Of a DNA stretch of 64,000 nucleotides, positions 26,401 to 35,143 are shown piece after piece. Made by a program: the position numbers and the translations under genes. How positions within the stretch are numbered: position 1 is the stretch's first letter; each line of letters starts with the position of its first letter. The notes beneath the pieces were generated by a model. The model was not told the origin of the DNA. It was given only the letters and a program-made list of their open reading frames with translations, and made no database searches. The stretch is from Rhodococcoides fascians A44A (lineage in GTDB: Bacteria; Actinomycetota; Actinomycetes; Mycobacteriales; Mycobacteriaceae), in contig NZ_JMEX01000008.1 in NCBI RefSeq assembly GCF_000760735.1, positions 1,097,483 to 1,161,482 of the forward strand, read 5' to 3'.

Positions 26401-27918
26401 GACCTGCTCGGTTTGTTTCGGCGAACGGGCGGCCGGAAAGACGCCGCGAAGCGGAAGGCCGAATACACGAGGATGCTGTCGCCTCCGATAGAGCCGGCGA
26501 TCGGGGTCGACGACGGTGAATGCTTCATCCGTACGTGGAACGCGTTCACTCTGGCCGAGCAGAAGCAACCCCTTTGGGTTCAAGGCGAACTGGCACAGGT
26601 GCAGCACTTGCTCCTGCAGTCGCGGCTGAAAGTAGATCAGCGTGTTGCGGAGAGAGATCAGATCGAGATTGGGAAACGGCGGATCGAACGCGACATTGTG
26701 CCGAGCGAACACGATGCACTCGCGCAGCGCGGGAACAATTTCCACCATGCCGTCTACGGTGCGCGTCCACTGACGACGATAGCGGTCAGGAATCTCATCG
26801 GCCTCGATCGATGGGTATCTCCCCGCTCGTGCGACAGTCAGTGCTTGCTCGTCGAGGTCCGTGGCGAAGATCTTCACACGGCCCGACAGTTCGTCTGGCC
26901 CGATACCGAGAACGTCGGCAGTAAGCATTGCGACTGTGTAGGCCTCTTGCCCACTTGCACAGCCGGGCACCCAGATCCGAATTCGATCGGCTGATGCGTC
27001 GACGACTGTGTGCAGATGCTCACGGATACCGTCCCAGATGTCCGGGTCACGGAAGAACGCCGTCACTGTCACGAGAAGCGCCCTCGACAGTGACGTCGCC
27101 TCTGCGGGACTGGCGCGTAGAAAACCGGCATACGCAGTCGCGCTTCCAATGTCCAGAAGGCGTTGTCGACGGGCTATCTGACGTCCCAGGGTGGAGGTCT
27201 TGTATCCCGAGAAGTCGAGCCCGGTTTCTGCATGCAATGCCTCGAGGACGTCATCGAGATGCGACGGGCTGAGATCGACGGCATCGGCCGGCTCGGCGGT
27301 GTGAAAATCACTGTTGTGCATCGACGCGGTGCTGTCGAGGCAGCGCTTCAGTTCCCGAGGTATGTCTTGCGCCGGTGCCTCGATATCCACCGATCCGGTT
27401 GCAAACGAGGCCGTCGGCATCGGATCGAAAGCTGCGGTTGCGAGCTCCTGAACCGCGACAAGACCGCCGGCTGACTCGATGGCCTCGACTCCTGATGCTC
27501 CGTCGCTCCCGGTCCCGGACAGGACGACGGCAACGGACCTGTCCTCGAACGCCCGTGCTGCCGAGATGAACAGATGATCGATGCTGGGCCACGGCCGAGT
27601 GTTCGCGCTGGGGACTTCGATCGCGAGGTGGTGAGCATCGACCGAGATGTCGTGGCCTGGCGGCGCGACGAACACTGTGTCCGCGCGGAGTCGATCTCCG
27701 TCCGCAGCTTCGACGACCTGCATGTCCGTCGTACGATCGAGGAGGTGAGCTAGCCCGCTGGATTCTGTCGGTGCCATGTGCTGAGCTACCACGACGCACC
27801 AGCCCAGGCCTACCTCGACTGCTCCGAGCATCGAGGTAAGCGCTTCGAGGCCACCAGCCGAACTACCGACAACGATCACCCGCAGCGCCGGCACCGCTTC
27901 ATTCGAATCCTCGCGCAC
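23422..27918 (-). CDS. CheB-CheR-PAS-GGDEF-EAL multidomain signalling protein
   Basis: A 1498-residue fusion. CheB methylesterase domain (about 10-190): GSSAGG with Ser20, His47 in VAQHM and Asp139 in SGTGSDG. CheR methyltransferase (about 215-480): GCASGQEAYT SAM loop, RNTLIYF. A long coiled coil of NEELQ/SEELQ repeats (about 655-745), then three PAS-like regions (about 750-1080). GGDEF domain with intact GRFGGDEF (about 1152); the inhibitory RxxD is RKDN, so it is probably not functional. EAL domain with IEALVRW (about 1280), VNMSATEL and DDFGTGYSN. It probably makes or degrades cyclic-di-GMP under sensory control. No receptor or receiver gene is nearby. The start is a GTG 5 bases after AAGGGGAG. 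It stands alone and converges on the dioxygenase operon. Confidence 0.9.
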   Translation of the reverse strand: MREDSNEAVPALRVIVVGSSAGGLEALTSMLGAVEVGLGWCVVVAQHMAPTESSGLAHLLDRTTDMQVVEAADGDRLRADTVFVAPPGHDISVDAHHLAIEVPSANTRPWPSIDHLFISAARAFEDRSVAVVLSGTGSDGASGVEAIESAGGLVAVQELATAAFDPMPTASFATGSVDIEAPAQDIPRELKRCLDSTASMHNSDFHTAEPADAVDLSPSHLDDVLEALHAETGLDFSGYKTSTLGRQIARRQRLLDIGSATAYAGFLRASPAEATSLSRALLVTVTAFFRDPDIWDGIREHLHTVVDASADRIRIWVPGCASGQEAYTVAMLTADVLGIGPDELSGRVKIFATDLDEQALTVARAGRYPSIEADEIPDRYRRQWTRTVDGMVEIVPALRECIVFARHNVAFDPPFPNLDLISLRNTLIYFQPRLQEQVLHLCQFALNPKGLLLLGQSERVPRTDEAFTVVDPDRRLYRRRQHPRVFGLPLRGVFPAARSPKQTEQVDVSPHASVVDREFYRDIVKSVVPSALIVDDRSILIEVVGDVAQWCTISEGVHSGSVVDLLKEQYRPTVRAMLSQVQHSAPKTTTRTIRSNETTTRISVTRIGSSLTDSSGDGAIVAFESEPVLHGELAPETVGAAVQFSDELETVYDALQATVEDLSTANEELQALNEELQASSEELQASSEEVQASNEELEATNEELTTLNQELTTRGTELTRANIDLENIQSSLTNGLILLDRDLRVTRFTPLAVRLFSLIPSDIGRTLGAVPTAIAVPGLDEALQRTLGGDSIIIELESDQRDLLMQTQPYRGDNSEILGVIVVVIDVSDITAERRARERALTNLEIVTESIRELVWQRDTSGVLTLLTRRVEELYGLDRSRVLADPSLLLAAVHPDDRERVAAVSASTDPSWQIQYRIIRPDGTIRWIDESATFMQPPDGSPPVRVGSAFDISEQQKLAVHVDGQAKLIESLFLNSSLGLLLVDGRGRIERVSPVIEAMTGYTADALAGRTLSSLVPSIQYENENRVPTNRVLVRADGHTIPASVEFVDGAGAGRSVVVVQDSSRLRRLSAELAAHEQFDQQTGLLTRTFFRSRATDVVAASNEPSAVLWIDLDGFKEVNDRLGHRNGDLVLGVVAHRLKGAVRKDNLIGRFGGDEFAILVSRADDLDALDSLVHRILNVVREPIVVDDSHAFVSASIGIAVQPTDGNTADELLHNADVAMYSAKQNGRDQHIYFTTEMDRDADARATVRHQLSAAVRSRDFELYYQPIRSIATGDTAMIEALVRWRRDGELISASEFIDIAADTGQLRALGHLVLDCLIEDVDTLHTRFGADHPRVAVNMSATELRERDLMDRLLAWRPAGGFDKIVVEVTEQITLTPGDRAFGVLTLLQRLGATISIDDFGTGYSNLELLGQLKPGIIKIDRSLTERAAEDARGERILEAAVGLAHALETTAVIEGVGDTRLSAVAAASGAELAQGYHLGRPMSLPDIIDSISGHM

Positions 27919-28102
27919 AAGGCTCCCCTTCGAACGACCACCCGACGGCCTTGCAGGGCCTAGAGTAAGTCACTCTGCCACACGGAGACACTGCTGGTGT
28001 GGCGCGCGACAATTACCTGAGCATGTTTTTCCTTCGCCCACCAGCGGACCACCCACTCTATGACCAGCATCACGATTACCGGATTCCCCTCCGGGCATAT
28101 CC

Positions 28103-28115
28103 TTACCTTAGGTAA
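28103..28115. promoter_or_regulatory. Palindrome upstream of the carboxylic acid reductase
   Basis: TTACC-TTA-GGTAA, a perfect 5-bp inverted repeat with a 3-bp centre, 36 bp before the reductase start. It lies in the 232-bp region (27919-28150) between two divergent genes. AT-rich palindromes of this kind are possible operators. The rest of the region holds no gene that I can support. Confidence 0.45.
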
Positions 28116-28150
28116 TGAAATCGATGCCGATCACGGAGGGGAACTCGCGC

Positions 28151-31100
28151 ATGACTTCCAGTACTGCCACAACCGCCACCGACCACGCATTACGACGCCG
28201 CTTCGCCGAACTTCATCGCACCGACGAGCAGTTCCGCTCGGCCGAACCCGATCACGGCGTCGCCGCGGCAGCCCTCGCGCTGAAGCCGAATCTGGCCGCA
28301 GTGGTCCAGGAGGTCATGATCGGATACGGCGATCGACCAGCGCTCGGTCGGCGCGCGAGAACCATCGTCGACGGCGCGGCGTCCCTGCTCCCCTCCATCG
28401 ACACGATCACCTACGCAGAGACATGGGACCGTGCAGGCGCAACGGCTGCCGCCCTCGTGCATGACGAGAACCCGGTTCAGCCAGGTGATTTCGTCGCGAC
28501 TCTCGGTTTCGCCAGTGTGGACTACGCGATCGTCGAGCTTGCCACCGTGCGACTCGGCGCCGTCGCGGTGCCACTGCAGGCCGGTGCGAGCGCCACGCAA
28601 CTGATCGACATCGTCGCCGAGGTGGAGCCTGCCGTCATCGCAGCGGACAGCGAAAACCTGGCGGTGGCAACCGAGATCGCCCAGCAAAGCCCCTCGGTAC
28701 ACACCGTGATCGTTCTGGACCACGACGACCGTGTCGACGCCGACCGCGAGCGACTCACCGCCGCACGTGCGCTCGACGCCGTCTCACTCTCGACCCTCGC
28801 CGACGTGATCGAGCGAGGCCGAGCACAAGGGCCGTACCCACTCGTCGAATTCGACGATCCCGAGCGCCTCGCCACTCTGATCTACACCTCGGGCAGCACC
28901 GGAACGCCCAAGGGCGCGATCCACACCGAGGCCATCGTGACCGGCACGTGGACGGGCGCCTGGCACAGCACGGGCTCGGAATCGGACTCCGATGCCGGTC
29001 CAGGATTTCCCGTGATCACCCTGGACTACCTGCCGATGAGCCACCTCGCCGGACGCGGTCTGGTGTTCTCCACCCTTGCTGCAGGTGGAACCGTCACCTT
29101 CGCGGGCTCGAGCGACCTGTCGACGCTGTTCGACGACTTCTCCCTGACACGGCCCACCCTGGCGCTTCTGGTCCCCCGGGTATGCGAGATGATTCGCCAC
29201 ACCGCGCTTGCGGAGATCGATCGCCGAGTCGACGCGGGCGCGGACCCGGCGACGGTCCGCGACGTCGTTCTGGGCGAATTCCGACGCGACACCTTCGGCG
29301 GCCGCGTGCTCGCCGCTGTCGTCGGCACTGCGCCCATCGCCACCGAGGTGAAGGACTTCGTCGCCGAGCTGCTCGACGCGCAGGTCCAGGACAACTACGG
29401 ATCCACCGAAGCGGGAATGGTGTTGCACGACGGCGTCGTCCGTCGTCCGCCGGTCATCGACTACAAGCTCGACGACGTACCCGAGCTCGGATACTTCGTC
29501 ACCGACACACCGCATCCTCGCGGCGAACTGCTGCTGAAGACCGAGTCCATCACGCCCGGTTACTACAAGCGTCCCGAGGTCACGGCCAAGATGTTCGACG
29601 CCGAGGGCTACTACCGCACAGGCGATGTCGTGGCTGAACTCGCTCCCGATCATCTCGCCTACGTGGACCGACGCAAGAACGTCCTCAAGCTCGCCCAGGG
29701 TGAATTCGTCGCACTTGCACGGCTCGAATCCGTCTTCGGTACCAGCGATCTGGTCGACCAGATCTTCGTCTACGGAAACAGTCAACGGTCCTACTTGCTC
29801 GCCGTGGTGGTACCCGCGCCCGGCGTCGACGACCCGGGATCCATATTGGCGTCGCTTCAGACGATCGCGCGGGACGCAGGGTTGAACTCCTACGAGGTAC
29901 CGCGCGAGGTGATCGTGGAGACCGAGTCGTTCACGCAGGACAACGGACTGTTGTCCGGCGCGGGAAAACAGTTGCGTCCCAAACTCGTCGACCGATACGG
30001 CGCGACATTGGAAGCGCGCTACACCGAGCTGGAGGAATCGCAGTCCGGTCGACTTCGCGACCTGCGACGCCGCGGACCCGACGCGCCTGTGCTGGCGACC
30101 GTCGGCGATTCGGCGGTGGCACTGCTCGGCTGCGCGGGCACCGACGTGAGTCCCGACGTGCGCTTCGCCGATCTCGGGGGAGATTCTCTGTCCGCCTTGA
30201 CCTTCTCGAACCTCCTGAGGGACATCTTCGACATCGAGGTCCCCGTCGGAGTGATCACCGGTCCCTCGACCGACCTGAGGGGAATCGCCGACTACATCTC
30301 CGCACACCAGGACTCCGATACGGATGCGGTGACGTTCGATTCGGTGCACGGGCGCGGTGCGACGGTGGTGAAGGCATCCGATCTGACCCTCGATGCGTTC
30401 CTGTCCACCGACGCACTGAAAGCCGCGCAGGACGCCGACCGGCCTCGCCCGACGACGCGCACGGTTCTACTGACCGGGGCCAACGGTTACCTCGGCAGAT
30501 TCCTGGCGCTGGAATGGTTGGAACGCATGGCCGATGTGGGCGGGACCGTCGTCTGCCTCGTCCGGGGCCGCGACGCCGCCGACGCACGCGCGCGCCTCGA
30601 TGCAGCGTTCGACTCGGGAGATGCGGAACTGTCCGCCAGGTATCGAGCCCTCGCCGACGCGGCACTCGAGGTCGTCGCAGGCGACATCGGTGAAAGCCGG
30701 CTCGGACTCGACGAGAACACATGGAACTCGTTGGCCACGCGGGTCGATCGCATCGTGCACCCCGCCGCTCTGGTCAACCATGCACTTCCGTACCAGCACA
30801 TGTTCGGCCCGAACGTTGTCGGTACGGCCGAGATAGTGCGACTGGCCACCCACCACCACCTCAAGCCTGTCACGTACCTTTCCACCGTGGCCGTTGCGGC
30901 GGGCGTCGACGAATTCGTCGAGAACGGCGACATTCGGGTGGAAAGCAGCTCGCGCAGCGTCGACGAGTCGTACGCCAACGGCTACGGCACCTCGAAGTGG
31001 GCAGGTGAGGTTCTTCTGCGCAATGCTTTCGACGATCTCGGACTTCCCGTGACGGTGTTCCGATCGGACATGATCCTCGCGCACAGTACGTGGTCCGGAC

Positions 31101-31654
31101 AGTTGAACGTCCCCGACGTGTTCACCCGACTGGTGCTGTCGATCGCAGCGACGGGCATCGCACCGAACAGCTTCTACCGCAGCGACACCGGAGCGCCGCT
31201 CGACGACGCAGGCCGCCCCCGCGCGCACTACGACGGCCTTCCCGCCGACTTCAGTGCCGCCGCGATCACCACGCTGGGAGGCGACACCGTCGACGGATAC
31301 ACCACCTACGACGTACTCAATCCGCACGACGACGGCATCTCGCTCGACACGTTCGTCGACTGGATGATCGAGTCCGGCAGGAGCATCGAGCGTATCGAGG
31401 ATTACGACGAGTGGTTTGCGAAGTTCTCCGCTGCCATCGACGAGTTGCCCGAACCGCAGAGGTCGCGATCGCTGCTCCCCCTCCTACATGCATACGAACA
31501 CCCGGACGTCCCCGCAGCGGGGTCTCATCTCCCCGCCGACGTCTTCCGAGCCGCGGTCCGCGAAGAGTCCGACGACATCCCGCACCTGGATCGGGCGTTG
31601 ATCGAGAAGTACCTCAGCGATCTCGAACAGTTGGGCCTTCTCGCCCCCGTGTGA
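28151..31654 (+). CDS. car: Carboxylic acid reductase (A-PCP-R)
   Basis: A 1167-residue carboxylic acid reductase, the usual length. The adenylation domain (about 1-640) carries YTSGSTGTPKGA (about 244-255) and YGSTEAGM. The carrier domain has LGGDSLSALTF, with the phosphopantetheine Ser at about 678. The reductase domain begins with TGANGYLGRFLALEW (about 775) and has the Tyr/Lys pair in YGTSKWAGE (about 945). The enzyme activates an acid with ATP, loads it onto the carrier arm and reduces it with NADPH to the aldehyde. It needs a phosphopantetheinyl transferase, not present in the window. The ATG at 28151 follows GGAGGGGA; the upstream ATG at 28115 lies within the palindrome and has no such site. 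A strong terminator follows. Confidence 0.94.
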   Translation: MTSSTATTATDHALRRRFAELHRTDEQFRSAEPDHGVAAAALALKPNLAAVVQEVMIGYGDRPALGRRARTIVDGAASLLPSIDTITYAETWDRAGATAAALVHDENPVQPGDFVATLGFASVDYAIVELATVRLGAVAVPLQAGASATQLIDIVAEVEPAVIAADSENLAVATEIAQQSPSVHTVIVLDHDDRVDADRERLTAARALDAVSLSTLADVIERGRAQGPYPLVEFDDPERLATLIYTSGSTGTPKGAIHTEAIVTGTWTGAWHSTGSESDSDAGPGFPVITLDYLPMSHLAGRGLVFSTLAAGGTVTFAGSSDLSTLFDDFSLTRPTLALLVPRVCEMIRHTALAEIDRRVDAGADPATVRDVVLGEFRRDTFGGRVLAAVVGTAPIATEVKDFVAELLDAQVQDNYGSTEAGMVLHDGVVRRPPVIDYKLDDVPELGYFVTDTPHPRGELLLKTESITPGYYKRPEVTAKMFDAEGYYRTGDVVAELAPDHLAYVDRRKNVLKLAQGEFVALARLESVFGTSDLVDQIFVYGNSQRSYLLAVVVPAPGVDDPGSILASLQTIARDAGLNSYEVPREVIVETESFTQDNGLLSGAGKQLRPKLVDRYGATLEARYTELEESQSGRLRDLRRRGPDAPVLATVGDSAVALLGCAGTDVSPDVRFADLGGDSLSALTFSNLLRDIFDIEVPVGVITGPSTDLRGIADYISAHQDSDTDAVTFDSVHGRGATVVKASDLTLDAFLSTDALKAAQDADRPRPTTRTVLLTGANGYLGRFLALEWLERMADVGGTVVCLVRGRDAADARARLDAAFDSGDAELSARYRALADAALEVVAGDIGESRLGLDENTWNSLATRVDRIVHPAALVNHALPYQHMFGPNVVGTAEIVRLATHHHLKPVTYLSTVAVAAGVDEFVENGDIRVESSSRSVDESYANGYGTSKWAGEVLLRNAFDDLGLPVTVFRSDMILAHSTWSGQLNVPDVFTRLVLSIAATGIAPNSFYRSDTGAPLDDAGRPRAHYDGLPADFSAAAITTLGGDTVDGYTTYDVLNPHDDGISLDTFVDWMIESGRSIERIEDYDEWFAKFSAAIDELPEPQRSRSLLPLLHAYEHPDVPAAGSHLPADVFRAAVREESDDIPHLDRALIEKYLSDLEQLGLLAPV

Positions 31655-31733
31655 GCTGTGGGTGAAGAGGCTTTACACCCGTTCGACACTTCACTGCCGG
31701 TCGGACTGCTCTCGGGATAGATCCGGCGCAAAG

Positions 31734-31777
31734 AGAGAGCCCCTGATCCGCGATAACTCGCAGATCAGGGGCTCTCT
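31734..31777 (+). terminator. Strong hairpin terminator after car
   Basis: A perfect 15-bp inverted repeat (AGAGAGCCCCTGATC and its complement) with a 14-base loop, followed by TCT. It lies between car and the tRNA genes and may terminate transcription from both directions. Confidence 0.75.
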
Positions 31778-31781
31778 TCTG

Positions 31782-31855
31782 TGCGCCCGAAGGGATTCGA
31801 ACCCCTAACCTCTTGATCCGTAGTCAAGTGCTCTATCCGTTGAGCTACGGGCGCA
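31782..31855 (-). tRNA. tRNA-Arg (ACG)
   Basis: On the minus strand a full cloverleaf can be drawn: acceptor GCGCCCG pairing with CGGGCGC, D-arm GCTCAACGGATAGAGC, anticodon stem CTTGA/TCAAG around loop CTACGGA with anticodon ACG, and T-arm GGGTTCGAATCCC. Discriminator A; CCA is not encoded. Confidence 0.95.
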
Positions 31856-31899
31856 TGTTATTCAGTTGGTCTTGCTGGCCGGTAGAACTCTACCAACCG

Positions 31900-31989
31900 T
31901 GGCGGAGGCGAGAGGATTTGAACCTCCGGACCCGGTGAAGGGTCAAGTCATTAGCAGTGACTCCCATTCGGCCGCTCTGGCACGCCTCC
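31900..31989 (-). tRNA. tRNA-Ser (GCT)
   Basis: Minus-strand class II tRNA with a long variable arm. Acceptor GGAGGCG/CGCCTCC, anticodon stem AGTCA/TGACT around CTGCTAA (anticodon GCT), variable arm GACCCTTCACCGGGTC, T-arm GAGGTTCAAATCCTC. Discriminator G; the CCA end is encoded in the DNA and included here. Confidence 0.95.
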
Positions 31990-32062
31990 TAGGCTGCCGG
32001 CCCTCTCGGACCGCCGAGGAAGAAGATTACACATGCCTACGCGGTTAACGCAAAACGGCTGG

Positions 32063-32815
32063 TCAGCGAAGGAATGAGTCGAACCAGTCGAAGATTCGGG
32101 TCTGCGCCTCGACGAGGGCAGCCGCCGTCGGATCGCCGTCCTCGGCGCTGCCGGGTGACGGCGGCGCGTCGGCGCGGTGACCGAGGCCGCCGTAGCTGAC
32201 GACGTTGGTTGCCACGGATGCCTTCGTCGCCGCCTCCCGCAGGCTCTCGATGTGCTCGGGTGGGGTCTTGGGGTCGTTCTCGCCGTACAGGCCCAGCCAC
32301 GGCGCCTGAAGCGACGGGGCGGCTTCGACCAGCGCGACGGCGTCGTCGTTCAGCGGCTCGAGAATGCCGGCTGCGGCCACGCTGACGGCTGCCCCGATGG
32401 GACGGTTGGTCGCGACGATCAGGGCGGCGGTCCCGGCGTCGTCGAACCCGATGACGCCGACGCAGTCCGGATAGACGCCTCTGGTGGTGAGCCAGTCGAA
32501 CGTGGCGTCGAAGTCGGCGAAGAGGTTCTCACCGAATACTTCGTCGCCGTCGGTGTCGGCGTCGCGGTGGAAGAGGTCCGGCGCGACGGCCAACCAGCCC
32601 TCCAGCGCGAGGGCACGCAACAGGTCCAGCAGCGACGCCGGGATCTCGCGGGATTCGTGCAGGACGACGATGCCGCCGCGCACACTGCCTTCGGGCTCGA
32701 TGGCGGTGAGGGGGACTTTCTGCTGCACCGCAGGTGGTTGCTCGGTGTCGGCTTCCACCACACCGGGGTCGACATCGATTCGGAGCACTGCCACATCCGT
32801 GAAGATTCCCGACAT
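32063..32815 (-). CDS. Dienelactone-hydrolase-like protein lacking the nucleophilic Cys
   Basis: A 250-residue protein with the dienelactone hydrolase alpha/beta fold: GGIVVLHESREIP at the oxyanion strand, APDLFHRDADTDGDE after it, and LGLYGENDPKTPPE (acid Asp) and GGLGHRAD (His) near the end. In dienelactone hydrolases the elbow is G-x-C-x-G-G; here it is GFDDAG, so the nucleophilic Cys position holds Asp. Hydrolysis of dienelactones is thus doubtful; it may act on other esters or have another role. The gene stands alone between the tRNA genes and the divergent aminotransferase. Confidence 0.75.
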   Translation of the reverse strand: MSGIFTDVAVLRIDVDPGVVEADTEQPPAVQQKVPLTAIEPEGSVRGGIVVLHESREIPASLLDLLRALALEGWLAVAPDLFHRDADTDGDEVFGENLFADFDATFDWLTTRGVYPDCVGVIGFDDAGTAALIVATNRPIGAAVSVAAAGILEPLNDDAVALVEAAPSLQAPWLGLYGENDPKTPPEHIESLREAATKASVATNVVSYGGLGHRADAPPSPGSAEDGDPTAAALVEAQTRIFDWFDSFLR

Positions 32816-32906
32816 GAACCCAAACTAGTGCGCTCGTGCGGCGCTCGCATCAATACCGGCGGACACACAGAAAATGCACATGAACGCCGAGCGCATAATG
32901 TGAGCC

Positions 32907-33968
32907 GTGACTGCTCGCATACGCACCGACCTCGACGCCATCCCCGCCTACGTACCCGGCCGCAACTTCCCCGGGGCGATCAAGCTGGCCAGCAACGAGA
33001 CCACTCAGGGGCCGCTGCCGAGCGTTCAGGCGAAGATCCTCGAAGCCGCAGCGGGTGTCAACCGCTACCCGGACATCCTGGCCACCGAACTGGTCGCAGC
33101 CCTCGCCTCGCAGTTGAAGGTCGCACCGGCGAACGTCGCGGCAGGCAACGGCTCCGTCGCACTGTGCCAGGAGGTCGTCCAGATCACCTGCGAACCGGGC
33201 GACGAAGTGGTGTTCGCGTGGCGTTCGTTCGAGGCGTACCCGATCATCACCCGCGTCGCTGGAGCGACACCCGTGCAGGTACCGCTCGACGAGAACCACG
33301 TCCACGACCTGGACGCGATGCTCGCGGCAATCACCGACCGCACCCGCGTGGTGTTCGTCTGCAACCCCAACAACCCGAGCGGCACTGTGGTCCGTCGTTC
33401 GAAACTGGAGCACTTCCTCGACGCCGTGCCCGCGCACGTCCTCGTCGTGCTCGACGAGGCGTATTTCGAGTACGCCCGCGAGAACCCCGAAGGCGAATAC
33501 ACCGATGGAGTCGAATTGGCGCGCGGCCGTCGCAACGTGCTGGTTCTGCGCACGTTCTCCAAGGCCTACGGGCTCGCCGGGCTCCGCGTGGGCTATGCCG
33601 TCGGCGATCCCTCGATCATCACCGCCCTCGGCAAGGTGCGCATCGCGTTCGCCGTCAATTCCGTTGCACAGCAGGCGGCACTGGCATCACTGGCGGCCAA
33701 GGACGAGCTTCTGGCGCGCACCGACACTCTGGTCGCCGAACGCGAGCGGGTGCGAAACGCTCTGATCGAATTGGGTTACGACGTCGCTCGTTCCGACGCG
33801 AACTTCGTGTTCCTGCCGCTGGGTGACCGATCCGGCGCCTTCGCGGAAGGGTCGGCCGAGGCCGGAGTCCTGTTGCGTGCCTACGGAAACGACGGCGTGC
33901 GGATCACCATCGGTGATCCGCACGAGAACGACGCTTTCCTGAAATACGCGGCGACCGCGGCTTTCTAG
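32907..33968 (+). CDS. pat: Aromatic amino acid / histidinol-phosphate aminotransferase
   Basis: A 353-residue class I/II PLP aminotransferase. NPNNPSGT (about 152), DEAYFEY and the Schiff-base Lys in RTFSKAYGLAGLR are the family signatures. The start PGRNFPGAIKLASNE is typical of actinobacterial Pat/HisC2 proteins, such as Rv3772, that transfer amino groups to aromatic keto acids. The start is a GTG at 32907. The last bases overlap the convergent mycolyltransferase gene by 4 bp. Confidence 0.9.
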   Translation: MTARIRTDLDAIPAYVPGRNFPGAIKLASNETTQGPLPSVQAKILEAAAGVNRYPDILATELVAALASQLKVAPANVAAGNGSVALCQEVVQITCEPGDEVVFAWRSFEAYPIITRVAGATPVQVPLDENHVHDLDAMLAAITDRTRVVFVCNPNNPSGTVVRRSKLEHFLDAVPAHVLVVLDEAYFEYARENPEGEYTDGVELARGRRNVLVLRTFSKAYGLAGLRVGYAVGDPSIITALGKVRIAFAVNSVAQQAALASLAAKDELLARTDTLVAERERVRNALIELGYDVARSDANFVFLPLGDRSGAFAEGSAEAGVLLRAYGNDGVRITIGDPHENDAFLKYAATAAF

Positions 33969-35002
33969 AGGCCCAGGGCCCGCTCGAGCGTCGGCCAGGA
34001 CTCACGTAGGTCGTCCTGCCAGTAGACCCACTGGTGGATGCCGTAGGGGCGGTAGACGACGGTCGCGTCGATGTCGAGCGAGCGCAGCCGGGTATCGAAC
34101 AGAGTGGTGCAGTACAGCGCGGCAGCTTCGAGCGGACCGCCCTGTGCTGCCACCTCCAATCCGCTTCCACCGGGGCCGAGCTCGTAGGGACCGGGCAGCC
34201 CGGTGCCGACGGAGATGTAGACGTCCTTGCCGCGCAGTGCTTCTGCGTTACGTGACGGATCGTGCTCGACCCAGCGCAGGTCGGCGTTTTCGCCCCACAT
34301 GTTGGTTGCGTTGCCGCCGTTCATCGCGACGGTCGCGCGAACGGCGTCCTTCAGGTTGTTCTGCGAGTTGTCGTAGCACCCGCTCAGCCCTGCGACGCCG
34401 GTGTAGAGGTCCGGATGACGGGTGATGAGGTCCATCGCAGCCTGCGCGCCCATCGAGACACCGGCGATGGCGTTGGTGCCGTTACCGGAAAAGCGCGCGT
34501 CGATCAGCGGCGGGAGCTCCTGCGTCAGGAACGTCTCCCACATGTTCACGCCGAGGATGGGGTCCGGAACGTTCCAGTCGGTGTAGTAGCTGCTCGAACC
34601 ACCAACCGGGAGAACCACATTGGCGTTCTTGTTGGCGAAGAAGTCGACGATGTCGGTCTTCTGCGTCCACGTACTCTCGGCGTAGTTGGATTCCTTGCCT
34701 GCGCTGACGCCGTCGAGCACGTACAGCGTGGGACGCGAGACGGCTTGGGCGGCAGGAAGCAGAACCTGAACTTGAACGATCTTGCCCATCGAGGGCGAAT
34801 CCACGAAGACCGCGGCACGACGATCGGTCAACATCTCGACTTTGTCGATGCGAGCTGACTTGGCGGGGGAAGTCTGCGAGAACGGTGCCGGGGCCCCCTC
34901 GGAGCTACCGGTCCCGGGGAGCGGCTGGGCAGACACCACACCGGACCCGAGTATCGACAAGGCGATACCGGTTCCGAGCGCTGCCAGAACACGACGGTGC
35001 AT
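33965..35002 (-). CDS. Mycolyltransferase / antigen 85-family esterase
   Basis: A 345-residue exported protein: signal peptide MHRRVLAALGTGIALS... ending VVSAQP, then the antigen 85 fold. The nucleophile elbow is GVSMGAQAAM, and the C-terminal IHQWVYWQDDL carries the likely catalytic His. SYYTDWN and a TLYVLDGVSAG segment match the corynebacterial and rhodococcal mycolyltransferase branch. These enzymes transfer mycolic acid between trehalose monomycolate and arabinogalactan or a second trehalose at the cell surface. The ATG at 35002 was chosen because it begins the signal peptide. This fits the mycolate-arabinogalactan envelope implied by the rest of the window. Confidence 0.9.
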   Translation of the reverse strand: MHRRVLAALGTGIALSILGSGVVSAQPLPGTGSSEGAPAPFSQTSPAKSARIDKVEMLTDRRAAVFVDSPSMGKIVQVQVLLPAAQAVSRPTLYVLDGVSAGKESNYAESTWTQKTDIVDFFANKNANVVLPVGGSSSYYTDWNVPDPILGVNMWETFLTQELPPLIDARFSGNGTNAIAGVSMGAQAAMDLITRHPDLYTGVAGLSGCYDNSQNNLKDAVRATVAMNGGNATNMWGENADLRWVEHDPSRNAEALRGKDVYISVGTGLPGPYELGPGGSGLEVAAQGGPLEAAALYCTTLFDTRLRSLDIDATVVYRPYGIHQWVYWQDDLRESWPTLERALGL

Positions 35003-35143
35003 TACTGATCCATCCTCCCCCGTTGCCCCGTCTCCGGCGCAACACGAACAACATCTGTTCCACAAGGTAACTCACCGGTAGGCAGCCGTGCCGCGAGCTG
35101 TGGTTCCGCTCACAATAGTCGTAAGGAGGGTCGTACAAAAGTT

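Noticed and set aside
28784..30349. A 521-codon minus-strand frame within car
   Set aside because: It is antisense to a gene with complete adenylation, carrier and reductase motifs. The frame is open because of GC-rich third positions.
31782..31989. tRNA cluster as an integration site of an island
   Set aside because: No integrase, phage genes or direct repeat of a tRNA 3' end was seen on either side. The flanking genes are ordinary chromosomal genes.
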